This document shows positions 28,108 to 35,644 of a DNA stretch of 64,000 bases, in pieces. A program made the position numbers and the translations under genes. The notes below the pieces were generated by a model. That model searched no databases, was not told where the DNA came from, and saw only the letters and a list, made by a program, of their open reading frames with translations. Each line of letters opens with the position of its first letter. Position 1 is the stretch's first letter. Source of the DNA: CALLPQ01 sp039819545 (GTDB lineage Bacteria > Pseudomonadota > Alphaproteobacteria > Caulobacterales > Parvularculaceae); the NCBI GenBank assembly GCA_039819545.1, contig JBCBRS010000001.1, positions 248,001-312,000 on the forward strand, written 5' to 3'.

Positions 28108-28523
28108 TTCATGTCTCCCCAAAAGCTTGCGCAGTAGCCGCATTGTTTAATGACGATTGGGTTTTTGTCCGCCAGTACAGACCGCTGCTCTCAAGCCATA
28201 CCTTGGAGTTCCCTGGTGGCATTGTTGATGAAGGAGAGTCTTTGCAAGAATGCGCCAAGCGCGAGTACAAAGAAGAAACTGGCATTTCGCTTTCTAACTT
28301 AAGGCATGTAGGTAACATATTCACTTCGCCAACAAAGACAGACGAAGTAAATGCACTTTTTTATTCAGAAATTAGCCGGGCCGAGATGAATGATAGAATC
28401 GTAGGTGAGTTCGAACTGTTTCTGCTATCAAATGAAAAAATAAAGCAATGCTTTTCGCAGCAAATAATCCCTGCATTTGATTTAGGCGCTATAGCGCTAT
28501 GCAATATTTTTTCGAAAAAATGA
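28104..28523 (+). CDS. Nudix hydrolase
   Basis: 139 residues. TTG 28104 overlaps the WbqC-like stop, so the start depends on coupling. The Nudix box is complete at residues 39-61 (GIVDEGE, then REYKEETGI, fitting Gx5Ex7REUxEExGU), and FVRQYRP upstream resembles ADP-sugar pyrophosphatase-type members. It should cleave a nucleoside diphosphate linked to another group, with Mg2+ at the glutamates. A 16-base palindrome (28506-28521) lies at the 3' end. It is the last gene of the four-gene operon and converges on the integrase with a two-base gap. Confidence 0.85.
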   Translation: MIHVSPKACAVAALFNDDWVFVRQYRPLLSSHTLEFPGGIVDEGESLQECAKREYKEETGISLSNLRHVGNIFTSPTKTDEVNALFYSEISRAEMNDRIVGEFELFLLSNEKIKQCFSQQIIPAFDLGAIALCNIFSKK

Positions 28524-28525
28524 CC

Positions 28526-29920
28526 TCAATGAGAAAAAATTGAAGCATCAACGGGATGAGCGATCTTCAATAACTCGCTGCGGCGGTAATCAAGCGATCC
28601 GCCTTGGCCGTATTCCGGACGATTGTTCTTATGCCCCATCAAGGCGCATCGAAGCCCATAATCGAGACCGCCCTCTAGCATGCGATCTTCAAACGAGTGC
28701 CGGAAAGAATAAATGACGTGATCCGACGATGGTAACAGCTTTCGCTGACGGAAGGCCTTCATCAGATTGGCAGATACAAGCGTGCTTTTGTCATAGTAGT
28801 ATGGAAAACCTTCAGGGCATGATCGCATGGCAATCTCAGCAACGCCAACCAGCGGAATTTCTCGCCGAGAATCTTCTGTCTTTAGCTCGCGGTTTTGTTC
28901 CGGACGGATTGCGATATGCGGGACTTTAGCATTCAGCCGAATGTCTTCTGACTGCAGGTTCACAAGTTCACTCAATCTCGCTCCTGTTTCGATCAGCAGG
29001 TAAATTAATACCCGCAATTCTATACGTAACCCGTCGAATAATCCCGGCACAAGGATTCGAGAGCGCACCCAATCATCGCTAAAAGATGCTCGCTTCGCTT
29101 CGGTCTTGCCTGAGAAATAGAAATCGCGAAACGGATCTTCAAAATCTGTTTCTCCGATATGCTTGTAATAGCGCTGGAGAAGCGAACGAATGTTGCCGAT
29201 ATGCCGGTTCGCCGTATTTGGAGCGACAGGCTTTCGAGCACCATCCTGGGGCTGCATGCGCTCTACCCACCAATCACGATATTCAAGCGCCTTGTCGCGC
29301 GTAATCTCGCTGAGTGGCAGATCACCGATCTGTTCGATGAAATAGTTGATCGAAGTCCGCTTCGTTTTCTCCCAAGAACGCCTTTGGGCTTCGGACTTAT
29401 TGTATTGATCATCAAATGCGATCTTAGAGACATAGAGTTCGAAGGCTTCAGAAACGGGGATTGTTGACGCAGGATTCGGTGCGCCGCCGAGAAGTGCTTC
29501 ACTGTCCGCACGTTTCGGATCACCGTCCGAACCTGATTGAGCCTCAAGCGTCTTGATCCGCTCCATTAACTCGGCGATCGAACGACTTTCCGCGAGTGGC
29601 TCAGCAGGCTTGTAAGAAAAACCGTACGCCATCGCTCGTGAAATTGCGGCTTTGTATCGATGCTCTAAAGCCGCGCGGACGGTCGTCCCGTTTGCGTTGT
29701 CTTCTGCTAGCTCAATTGCCAATGCCATCCAATACTCGTCATCCGCTTCTGCGAGTTGATCTCGCCGAACACGCGCGATTTCAAGTGAGTCAGTTTTAAG
29801 CGAAACCTTTGCGAACCGTCTCTGATCAAGGTGTGCAAATTGTCCGGGTACGCGACGTTGATAGTACCAACGTCTTCCACGCTTGAGCAAAAATCTATCG
29901 GGATCGCGCATGATTGCCAT
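28526..29920 (-). CDS. int: Tyrosine-type site-specific integrase of the ICE (DUF6538-type N-terminus)
   Basis: 464 residues. The N-terminal DNA-binding part (LLKRGRRWYYQRRVP, then KVSLKTDSLEIARVRRDQL) is of the DUF6538 type; a SAM-like core-binding domain spans about residues 155-265. The catalytic domain shows Arg315 (ETGARLSEL), Arg407-His408 (YSFRHSF, where Tyr replaces the His of the usual HxxR), a GH motif near 430 and the presumed nucleophile Tyr437 (RPEYGQG). The pattern GHKNNRPEYGQGGSLDYRR is typical of this alphaproteobacterial integrase group. AAGGG precedes ATG 29920; ATG 29911 is an alternative. Next to tRNA-Asp, it probably mediates integration and, with an excisionase not seen here, excision. 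Confidence 0.92.
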   Translation of the reverse strand: MAIMRDPDRFLLKRGRRWYYQRRVPGQFAHLDQRRFAKVSLKTDSLEIARVRRDQLAEADDEYWMALAIELAEDNANGTTVRAALEHRYKAAISRAMAYGFSYKPAEPLAESRSIAELMERIKTLEAQSGSDGDPKRADSEALLGGAPNPASTIPVSEAFELYVSKIAFDDQYNKSEAQRRSWEKTKRTSINYFIEQIGDLPLSEITRDKALEYRDWWVERMQPQDGARKPVAPNTANRHIGNIRSLLQRYYKHIGETDFEDPFRDFYFSGKTEAKRASFSDDWVRSRILVPGLFDGLRIELRVLIYLLIETGARLSELVNLQSEDIRLNAKVPHIAIRPEQNRELKTEDSRREIPLVGVAEIAMRSCPEGFPYYYDKSTLVSANLMKAFRQRKLLPSSDHVIYSFRHSFEDRMLEGGLDYGLRCALMGHKNNRPEYGQGGSLDYRRSELLKIAHPVDASIFSH

Positions 29921-29926
29921 ACGCCC

Positions 29927-29958
29927 TTGTATCCCAAATTGTATCCAATTTGTATCCC
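29927..29958. repeat. Three phased direct repeats TTGTATCC upstream of the integrase
   Basis: TTGTATCC occurs at 29927, 29939 and 29950, spaced 12 and 11 bases, about one helical turn. They lie between the integrase start and the predicted att core. That placing suits integrase arm-type sites or an operator controlling int. Binding is inferred only. Confidence 0.5.
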
Positions 29959-29983
29959 AGTTTTGCGAAAAAGCGCAGACGGG

Positions 29984-30042
29984 GCGCCATTCTCAAACCT
30001 AAAACCTTGATTTTATTGGAAATTAAATTTTGAGAATGGCGC
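29984..30042. repeat. Perfect 14-bp inverted repeat reaching into the 3' end of tRNA-Asp
   Basis: GCGCCATTCTCAAA at 29984-29997 is repeated inverted at 30029-30042, with 31 bases between the arms. The right arm covers the CCA, the discriminator base and the last two acceptor-stem bases of the tRNA. It may be a transcription terminator/processing hairpin for the tRNA, or part of the attachment site. No long T run follows on the minus strand. Confidence 0.55.
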
Positions 30043-30113
30043 GAGTGACGGGACTCGAACCCGCGACCTCCGGCGTGACAGGCCGGCACTCTAACCAACT
30101 GAGCTACACCCGC
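30037..30113 (-). tRNA. tRNA-Asp (anticodon GTC), ICE integration target
   Basis: 77 bases including an encoded CCA. The acceptor stem GCGGGTG (30107-30113) pairs with CACTCGC (30041-30047) with one G-U pair. The D-loop AGTTGGTTAGA, anticodon arm GCCGGCCTGTCACGCCGG (anticodon GTC) and T-arm GCGGGTTCGAGTCCCGT are all well formed. The 3' end points toward the integrase, so the tRNA is kept intact after integration and probably contributes the att core. Confidence 0.97.
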
Positions 30114-30324
30114 GCTTGGTTGCGCGAAGCAACCGAAGTGGTGATTTACGTGACGGGGGAGGGGGCGTCAAGCGAGATTTTCGGTGCCTGAACTGTGCGC
30201 GTAGACAGGCTTCCAACCCGGTTTCAAGGGTCATGCACGTATCGTTTCAGGGCGCTTTCGCAACGGTGAGGCCGAAATATCGATCCCTTCACCGCTGCGT
30301 TATGAGATTTCAGGCGCGATGCCG

Positions 30325-31365
30325 TTAGCTGCGACGGTCAGGGCCCACGCGAATGACCGCTTTGCCGAAATTATCGCCGTGGAACAAGCCGATAAAAGCC
30401 TCTCCGGCTTTGTCGAGCCCGTCATAGGTGGACTCGCGAAAGACGATTTTTTTCTGGGCAAGGAGCGGCGCCACCTCGGCCACGAACTCACCGCTGAGAT
30501 GCATATAGTTCGAAACGATAAAGCCCTGGGCAAGGACACCGCGGCCAATCATATTGATGATGTTGGCGGGGCCAGGCTCCGGTTTGGTGTTGTTGTATTG
30601 CGCGATCATTCCGCACAAGGCGATGCGCCCGGCAAAGCCGATACAGTTCAAGGCAGCTTCAAGGTGCATTCCGCCGACATTCTCGAAATAGCAATCGACG
30701 CCCTTGGGCGCCGCCTCGGCAAGCGCTCTGGTTAGAGCGGTGCTGTTTTTATACTCTTTATAATTAAGCGCCACGTCGCAGCCGCCCTCAGCTTCCAGCC
30801 ACGCGCACTTTTCGGGCGACCCGGCGGAGCCGATGACCCGCATGCCTTTGAGCTTGCCAAGTTGGCAGACAAGCGAGCCAACCGCACCCGCCGCTCCAGA
30901 AACAAACAGCGTTTCGCCCTCTTGGGGTTTGAGGATTTGGCTCATCCCCGCCCATGCGGTCATGCCGGGCATACCAAGGACGCCCAGATAGGCCGATAGC
31001 GGCGCAAGCGATCCATCTACCTTATTGAGCGTGGACGCATCGGCCACGTGATAGTCCTGCCAGCCGCCAGAAAAGCCGACCACATAGTCGCCCGGCGAAA
31101 AGTCGGGCACGGACGAGTCAACAACCTCGCTGACCGCGCCCCCGTCAAGCGGTTTGTCCAGCGAGAATGCGGGGATATAGCTTTTTACCTTTGGGTTCAT
31201 CCGTCCACGCATATAGGGGTCAACTGACATCCAAACCGTCCGCAGCAGAACTTGGCCGTCCTTCGGTTTGGGCATGTCGAGGCTTCGCATCTCAAACATA
31301 TCTTTTGTCGGCAGACCGGCGGGAAAATCAGTCAGAAAAACAGCGTTTCGGTGTGTGGGGGTCAT
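30325..31365 (-). CDS. MDR-family NADP-dependent oxidoreductase (CurA/leukotriene reductase-like)
   Basis: 346 residues. It is a medium-chain dehydrogenase/reductase without the zinc-binding residues of alcohol dehydrogenases. Typical segments are SVDPYMRGRM near residue 48, MPGMTAWAGM near 132, the nucleotide-binding loop VSGAAGAVGSLVCQLGKL near 156, and FENVGG near 230. The family reduces C=C bonds of enones such as curcumin or prostaglandin-like compounds with NADPH. AAGGAGAG lies ahead of the ATG, and the gene starts 11 bases after the hydrolase gene, forming a two-gene operon. Confidence 0.9.
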   Translation of the reverse strand: MTPTHRNAVFLTDFPAGLPTKDMFEMRSLDMPKPKDGQVLLRTVWMSVDPYMRGRMNPKVKSYIPAFSLDKPLDGGAVSEVVDSSVPDFSPGDYVVGFSGGWQDYHVADASTLNKVDGSLAPLSAYLGVLGMPGMTAWAGMSQILKPQEGETLFVSGAAGAVGSLVCQLGKLKGMRVIGSAGSPEKCAWLEAEGGCDVALNYKEYKNSTALTRALAEAAPKGVDCYFENVGGMHLEAALNCIGFAGRIALCGMIAQYNNTKPEPGPANIINMIGRGVLAQGFIVSNYMHLSGEFVAEVAPLLAQKKIVFRESTYDGLDKAGEAFIGLFHGDNFGKAVIRVGPDRRS

Positions 31366-31376
31366 GGGAACTCTCC

Positions 31377-32366
31377 TTATATATTGATGTGTGTACGAAT
31401 AAATTCAGCGATACTACGCAAATCTTTTTTGCCTTCCGGAATAACCATATGAAAGACTGGCCAGACGTGCACCATCCCTGAGCGCAGGATCAAGGTCGAC
31501 GGCGCGCCTGCCCTCTCCAACGTCGTATGTAGTCTCGTGGCATCATCGCGGAGCATTTCATCTTCGCTGGCAAAAATCAGTGTCGGTGCAAACCCATCGA
31601 AGCATCCAAACAGGGGGGAGACGAGTGGGTCACGTCTTTGCGCAGGCGCGCAATAAAAATCTGGGGCCCGGCGAATCGTATCTTCCGTAAACATATGATC
31701 TGTAGACGCATTTTCACCGACAGAGGGCGCGCTCATCGTCAGATCAGCATAAGGTGATAGCAAAAAGACACAAGCTGGGCCCGCAAGATCGTTCGCGCGG
31801 AGTTTGTGCATCAAGGCAAGAGCGAGCCCCGCTCCAGCTGAATCGCCGCCGATGGCGATCGCTGCCGGCGATATCGACAGTGTTTGCGTCAGCCAAGTCC
31901 ATGCGCGAAAGGCATCATCGAGTGCGGCGGGAAAGGGGTGTTCAGGGGCGAGCGCGTAGTCGAGCGAAAAAACCGGCAATTGGGCCTCAGCCGCCACGCC
32001 AAGGGTCATGGCCCGGTGTGTGCGCGGCGACCCGAACACATATCCGCCCCCATGGAAATAGAGGATCGCCTTTTGCATACGCGTGTGCTCGGCGCTGACG
32101 CGATTCGGGAAATGCCATTCTCCGTCCACTGGCGCATGGAGATGGGCGAAGTTTTTTGGGGTTCCCGCCGGGAGCGATGTGTCGGGCCGTTTGACGGGGC
32201 GGATCAGACTTTTCTGCGCCATTGGCGGCAAGGACAGACGCTCGACCAGCGCGCGCAGGTCAACCGGATCCATCTCGAGGAGCGATCGATCGCGAAACTG
32301 CCACCGGATATAGGCGTGAACCAGCCGGGCTCTGATACTCGGTTCCATGGCCAAGGGGGTTAGCAC
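31377..32366 (-). CDS. Alpha/beta hydrolase, hormone-sensitive-lipase family
   Basis: 329 residues from GTG 32366, which has AGGG eight bases upstream; ATG 32348 is a possible later start. The oxyanion-hole motif LYFHGGGYVFGSPRTHR lies near residue 92, the nucleophile motif GGDSAGAG near 168, a catalytic Asp in SEDEMLRDDA near 268 and His in GMVHVWPVFH near 298. It should hydrolyse short- or medium-chain esters in the cytoplasm. It sits in an operon with the oxidoreductase, so the pair may act on one substrate class. Confidence 0.9.
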   Translation of the reverse strand: MLTPLAMEPSIRARLVHAYIRWQFRDRSLLEMDPVDLRALVERLSLPPMAQKSLIRPVKRPDTSLPAGTPKNFAHLHAPVDGEWHFPNRVSAEHTRMQKAILYFHGGGYVFGSPRTHRAMTLGVAAEAQLPVFSLDYALAPEHPFPAALDDAFRAWTWLTQTLSISPAAIAIGGDSAGAGLALALMHKLRANDLAGPACVFLLSPYADLTMSAPSVGENASTDHMFTEDTIRRAPDFYCAPAQRRDPLVSPLFGCFDGFAPTLIFASEDEMLRDDATRLHTTLERAGAPSTLILRSGMVHVWPVFHMVIPEGKKDLRSIAEFIRTHINI

Positions 32367-32410
32367 ACTCAGCGCCCTGAAAAAGATCGGAGCGCAGTGG
32401 CATCCGCCTA

Positions 32411-32502
32411 TAGACGGCGTACCCTTTTTGTTGAATGAAAACGCCGTCTAGATTTTTTAGGGTTCGGGCGTTCGAACCCAAGCCGATGGATGGGAACCAT
32501 CG
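32411..32502. repeat. Three consecutive perfect inverted repeats
   Basis: In the gap between two minus-strand genes: TAGACGGCGT / ACGCCGTCTA (32411-32420 and 32441-32450, followed by TTTTTT on the plus strand), GGGTTCG / CGAACCC (32460-32466 and 32473-32479), and CGATGG / CCATCG (32484-32489 and 32497-32502). The first looks like a plus-strand terminator, though no plus-strand gene precedes it. Together they may terminate the 32,529 gene or form a REP-like element. Confidence 0.5.
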
Positions 32503-32528
32503 ACGATCACACTCTTTGTGGACGCGCT

Positions 32529-33272
32529 CTATGAAGCCTCGTCGAGGAGCTCCTTCAGTCCACCGATGACGCCATCGAGGATTTCGTTCATCCCGCCGAT
32601 GGTTTTGACAAAGGAGCCGGCCCCTTTGGTCAGGCTCTCCAGCGTTTCGGGCTCAAGGATAAAGTCTAGGCCGTCTTCACGCGCCCGGGTGAGCGCTGGC
32701 TCAAGACTGTTTTGCACGAGGGTCTTGAATTCCCCAATCATGGTGTTGACGCTATCGGGATCGATTGACCGCAATTGAGAATAGAGCCCGGCGAAAATGG
32801 GGTTGTCTGCAAGCTCTTCAAAGTCGCGCGCAAGGTCCGGCAGTTTGGGGAGCGCAGGGATGGCAGCCACCGCAGCGAGGAGGCCTTCTGCCAAAGCGAT
32901 CCCCTCTGAGGGCTCGTCCGCTGCCATAATTGTCGGGGCTTGCGCCTCGGTGGACGGTGCGTCGGCCTCATTGCTCTTTGTCGTGGATGGCGGTTCGGCA
33001 GCCGCCGCTGTTTCGGAAAAGAAAGGCGACGCAGCAGCGCCTGGTGCGATCATCTCGATCAGTCCGCTAAACCCGCTTTGTGTTTTCGCAAAGTCGCCTT
33101 TGAGTTGGCCGAGTGTGCCAACCATTGCTTGCAGTTCGTCAAGGGTCGCCGTGTTCAGGCGGAGCCCGCCGCCGCTGTGCGACACGATCAGGCCGATCAA
33201 CCCGCCCAGAATGCCGCCGACGCCGCCGGTTCCCAAAATGAAGGCGAGATTTTCCTGTATAAAATTGAGCAT
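32529..33272 (-). CDS. Hypothetical protein with N-terminal hydrophobic segment
   Basis: 247 residues from ATG 33272, which has GGAGGGG just upstream; longer in-frame starts lack one. A glycine-rich hydrophobic segment (about residues 10-32, GTGGVGGILGGLIGLIV) could be a membrane anchor. A low-complexity Ala/Glu/Pro/Ser linker (about 80-125) and a helical C-terminus follow. No known family was recognised. It has no clear partner gene; the neighbour upstream is an orphan antitoxin-like gene 67 bases away. Confidence 0.65.
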   Translation of the reverse strand: MLNFIQENLAFILGTGGVGGILGGLIGLIVSHSGGGLRLNTATLDELQAMVGTLGQLKGDFAKTQSGFSGLIEMIAPGAAASPFFSETAAAAEPPSTTKSNEADAPSTEAQAPTIMAADEPSEGIALAEGLLAAVAAIPALPKLPDLARDFEELADNPIFAGLYSQLRSIDPDSVNTMIGEFKTLVQNSLEPALTRAREDGLDFILEPETLESLTKGAGSFVKTIGGMNEILDGVIGGLKELLDEAS

Positions 33273-33338
33273 GTGCCCCTCCACCATCGCAAGGCAGGAG
33301 GGGATCACCCCGTCTGCCGCCCTGTTGCGAGATTACTG

Positions 33339-33551
33339 TCAGCGTTGAAACCGTTCCACGCGCTCTGTCAGTGCCGCCAGACCTTTGCGCAGATCAGCGT
33401 TCACCGTGCGGGTTACGGCAAGTTTTTTGTGAGACAAGGCGATCCCATCGCGAATGATATCGCCAGCATTGGAATAGCGGCCGGTTTCCAGAATTTCCTG
33501 AACCTTCGCTTTATCCTCATCATCGAGGGTGATGTAATATTTATCGCTCAT
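33339..33551 (-). CDS. ParD-like ribbon-helix-helix antitoxin, apparently orphan
   Basis: 70 residues from ATG 33551. It begins MSDKYYITLDDEDKAKVQEIL and then GRYSNAGDIIRDGIALSH, the pattern of ParD/CopG-type antitoxins, in which the N-terminal strand binds DNA and the C-terminal helix binds the toxin. No ParE/RelE-type gene follows: the next gene is the unrelated 247-residue protein. It could be a solitary regulator or a remnant of a toxin-antitoxin pair. Confidence 0.75.
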   Translation of the reverse strand: MSDKYYITLDDEDKAKVQEILETGRYSNAGDIIRDGIALSHKKLAVTRTVNADLRKGLAALTERVERFQR

Positions 33552-33787
33552 GGACAGTCCCCAGAATTTGACCACCGGCAAGGCCTTGTGTGACCCTTGT
33601 CACCGCTATGACGCCGCTTCACTCCTGCAGCGCTCAGAAGGTAAATGATTGATGAATAGAGCCACAGGCCGCTGAAAATGTCTATCTTGATGGGCGCGCA
33701 GACTGGGCCCGTTGCGCCACACTCGCGAACCAAAGTGCGTTTCTCGGTGGGATAGGTTCAGCGCTGGCTTCACTTCATACACGTTTA

Positions 33788-33808
33788 GGTTCGAACTTTG
33801 TTCGAACC
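33788..33808. repeat. Perfect 9-bp inverted repeat GGTTCGAAC-TTT-GTTCGAACC
   Basis: The two arms (33788-33796 and 33800-33808) are separated by three bases, 24 bases after the 3' end of the patatin gene. It may be a terminator, although no T run follows. It shares the TTCGAACC word with the hairpin at 32460-32479. Confidence 0.5.
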
Positions 33809-33832
33809 GGCGCACCAAAAAAGCGTGCGTAC

Positions 33833-35590
33833 CTAGATCAGCGGCCCATGGGCGGCGAGCGCGCTGCTGGTGGCGCGGTACCCCTCCGACACCGCTGTGT
33901 CATAGGCATGCCACGAGCGTAAATCGACGCCCGGTACCGCGGGCGTGATCATGATTTCGGCGTTGCGATAAACCATCGTGCTCTCGCGCCGCGTGGTCGA
34001 TGCGCGCATAAGCAGGCCCACAATGGGCGGCGGCGCGCGAAATCCGTTTTTGCGTATCCAGCCGAAAAAGCCCGGCGCATCGGCATAATCATCCGGATTG
34101 ATGGTTCCCTTACGGGCCACGTCAATGCCGATATTCAGCCCGCGGTGGGTCGCCGCCATGAGGTTGGTGGGAAAATTATTGATTAGCCCGCCATCGACAA
34201 GCAGTTTTTCGCCCTTGATGACAGGCGGGAGGATACCGGGCAGCGAGATTGACGCCCGCAACGCCTCGCGCAGGAGCCCGTCTCGGTGCACATGCGTTGT
34301 ACCCTGGGTGAGTTCAGCGGACAGGCAAAAGAACGGCGTCGGTAATTCCTCAATCCGGGCGTCCCCAAAATGGGCTTTCAGGCGCTCTTCGACCAGCCGC
34401 CCGCGGGTCAGGGCAACAACGGGGAGATTAAAGTCAGACAACGGATTACTATCGACAAACGCTTTTTTGATGCGATACTCAATCTCGGCGTCATTCCACC
34501 CGAGTGCAAAGCACGCCGCGATGATCGCGCCCATACTTGTCCCGCAGACAAAGTCGAGGGGGATGTGAGCCTCCTTGATCGCCTTCAACGCGCCGATGTG
34601 CGCGTAAGCCCGGGCACCGCCGCCGGACAGAACAAGGCCAAACGACTTTCCGGTGATCACCCGCGCCAGCCGGTCCTTCGTCGTCTCATCGGTCCAGAAA
34701 AAGATCCGCTCGGCCCCCACCGCATCACGCCATGTTGTTACCGGACAAGCCGGATTACCATGCGGCACCATCACCAGATCCACAAGACGAAACCGCCGGG
34801 CCGGTGAGCGCTCGTCAGGGGCTAACGGAAAGGGCGACGGGGGGACGGCATCGCGTCTTGCAAATACGAGAAAACGATCCGCATGCCGCAGAACGAACCG
34901 ATACCAATCCGTGTCATTGACCCGGGCCGTGAGGATGATGACATCATGGTCGCTTTCCAGCTTTGGAAATGCCTCCAGGGCGCCAGTTTCATCCAGCGTG
35001 CTTAGATGAAGGGCGCGTGCCCCCAGAACACTGACTGCTTTCGTGAGGTCAGCCCCATACTGATCAATATCGATAGATCGTGAGGCACCGATCAGGGCGA
35101 ATACACGCGGGCTTGCCTGTTTCTGGGTATTTTTCGGCTGACGGGCCCGCCGCAGGAGGAGACGCGATAATCGCGCAGCAAGATCGGCATGGCGTTCCAA
35201 AAGCGTATCAAAGTTCTGATGGTCGATGCGCAGCACGGTGGTATCGCGCAGGGCGTAGACGGTTGCGCTATGCGGCTCGTCAAGGAGTAACGCCATTTCC
35301 CCCGCAGGCTCTCCGGCACGGATATAGCCGATGATAATATCATTGCTTAGTGGCATTTCGTTTGCCACATCGCCTTGGGACTGATCGGTGCCGGTGTCCG
35401 TACGGCGAGCAACCATCAGGCGTCCGCTCAGTACAAAGAACAAAGCGTCAGCCGGGGCGCCCTGACGCAGGAGTACATCGCCGCCCTTGACGGTTTCTTC
35501 GTGGCCAGCTTTCGCAAGGGCCTTGAGGGTTTTTGCCTCAAGGCCATCAAAAAAGGGGAATGAGGAAAGGGTCTCGCCGCGTAACGTCAT
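33833..35590 (-). CDS. Patatin-like phospholipase with N-terminal cyclic-nucleotide-binding domain
   Basis: 585 residues from ATG 35590; no clear ribosome site. Residues about 10-125 form a cNMP-binding/Crp-like domain (GDVLLRQGAPADALFFVLSGRL; GEPAGEMALLLDEPHSATV). A central part follows, then the patatin domain: oxyanion loop LVLSGGGARAYAHIGAL near 314, nucleophile GTSMG near 345, and Asp in LLVDGGLINNFPTN near 468. The layout matches NTE/RssA-type serine lysophospholipases. It probably acts on membrane phospholipids; whether a nucleotide controls it is unknown. Confidence 0.93.
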   Translation of the reverse strand: MTLRGETLSSFPFFDGLEAKTLKALAKAGHEETVKGGDVLLRQGAPADALFFVLSGRLMVARRTDTGTDQSQGDVANEMPLSNDIIIGYIRAGEPAGEMALLLDEPHSATVYALRDTTVLRIDHQNFDTLLERHADLAARLSRLLLRRARQPKNTQKQASPRVFALIGASRSIDIDQYGADLTKAVSVLGARALHLSTLDETGALEAFPKLESDHDVIILTARVNDTDWYRFVLRHADRFLVFARRDAVPPSPFPLAPDERSPARRFRLVDLVMVPHGNPACPVTTWRDAVGAERIFFWTDETTKDRLARVITGKSFGLVLSGGGARAYAHIGALKAIKEAHIPLDFVCGTSMGAIIAACFALGWNDAEIEYRIKKAFVDSNPLSDFNLPVVALTRGRLVEERLKAHFGDARIEELPTPFFCLSAELTQGTTHVHRDGLLREALRASISLPGILPPVIKGEKLLVDGGLINNFPTNLMAATHRGLNIGIDVARKGTINPDDYADAPGFFGWIRKNGFRAPPPIVGLLMRASTTRRESTMVYRNAEIMITPAVPGVDLRSWHAYDTAVSEGYRATSSALAAHGPLI

Positions 35591-35644
35591 GGCCAACGCA
35601 TAATCGCGGTGGCCACCCTTGTGAAGCCCGCAGCGGTGCTGAGG

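Larger units (their letters stand above)
1..30060. mobile_element. Right-hand part of an integrative and conjugative element inserted at tRNA-Asp
   Basis: The stretch from the left edge to the 3' end of tRNA-Asp holds mobile-element genes only: a defence-type cluster, an FseA-like regulator, a Trb mating-pair-formation operon with its DUF2274 and DUF736 satellites, a cargo operon and a tyrosine integrase transcribed away from the tRNA. Housekeeping-type genes start right after the tRNA. An integrase next to a tRNA 3' end is the usual arrangement for elements that integrate into the 3' part of the tRNA gene. The relaxase, the coupling protein TraG and the opposite attachment site are not in the window, so the element must continue to the left. 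The exact right boundary inside the tRNA is inferred, because the second att copy is not visible. Confidence 0.85.

Noticed and set aside
28506..28521. Palindrome ATTTTTTCGAAAAAAT as a terminator
   Set aside because: The stem is A/T only and lies inside the last codons of the Nudix gene; too weak to call.
29927..29958. Short direct repeats as a possible CRISPR array
   Set aside because: The repeats are only 8-9 bases, with 3-4 base gaps and no spacers.
32460..32502. A tRNA fragment suggested by GGGTTCG-CGAACCC
   Set aside because: No acceptor or anticodon arm can be built around it; it is kept as a repeat only.
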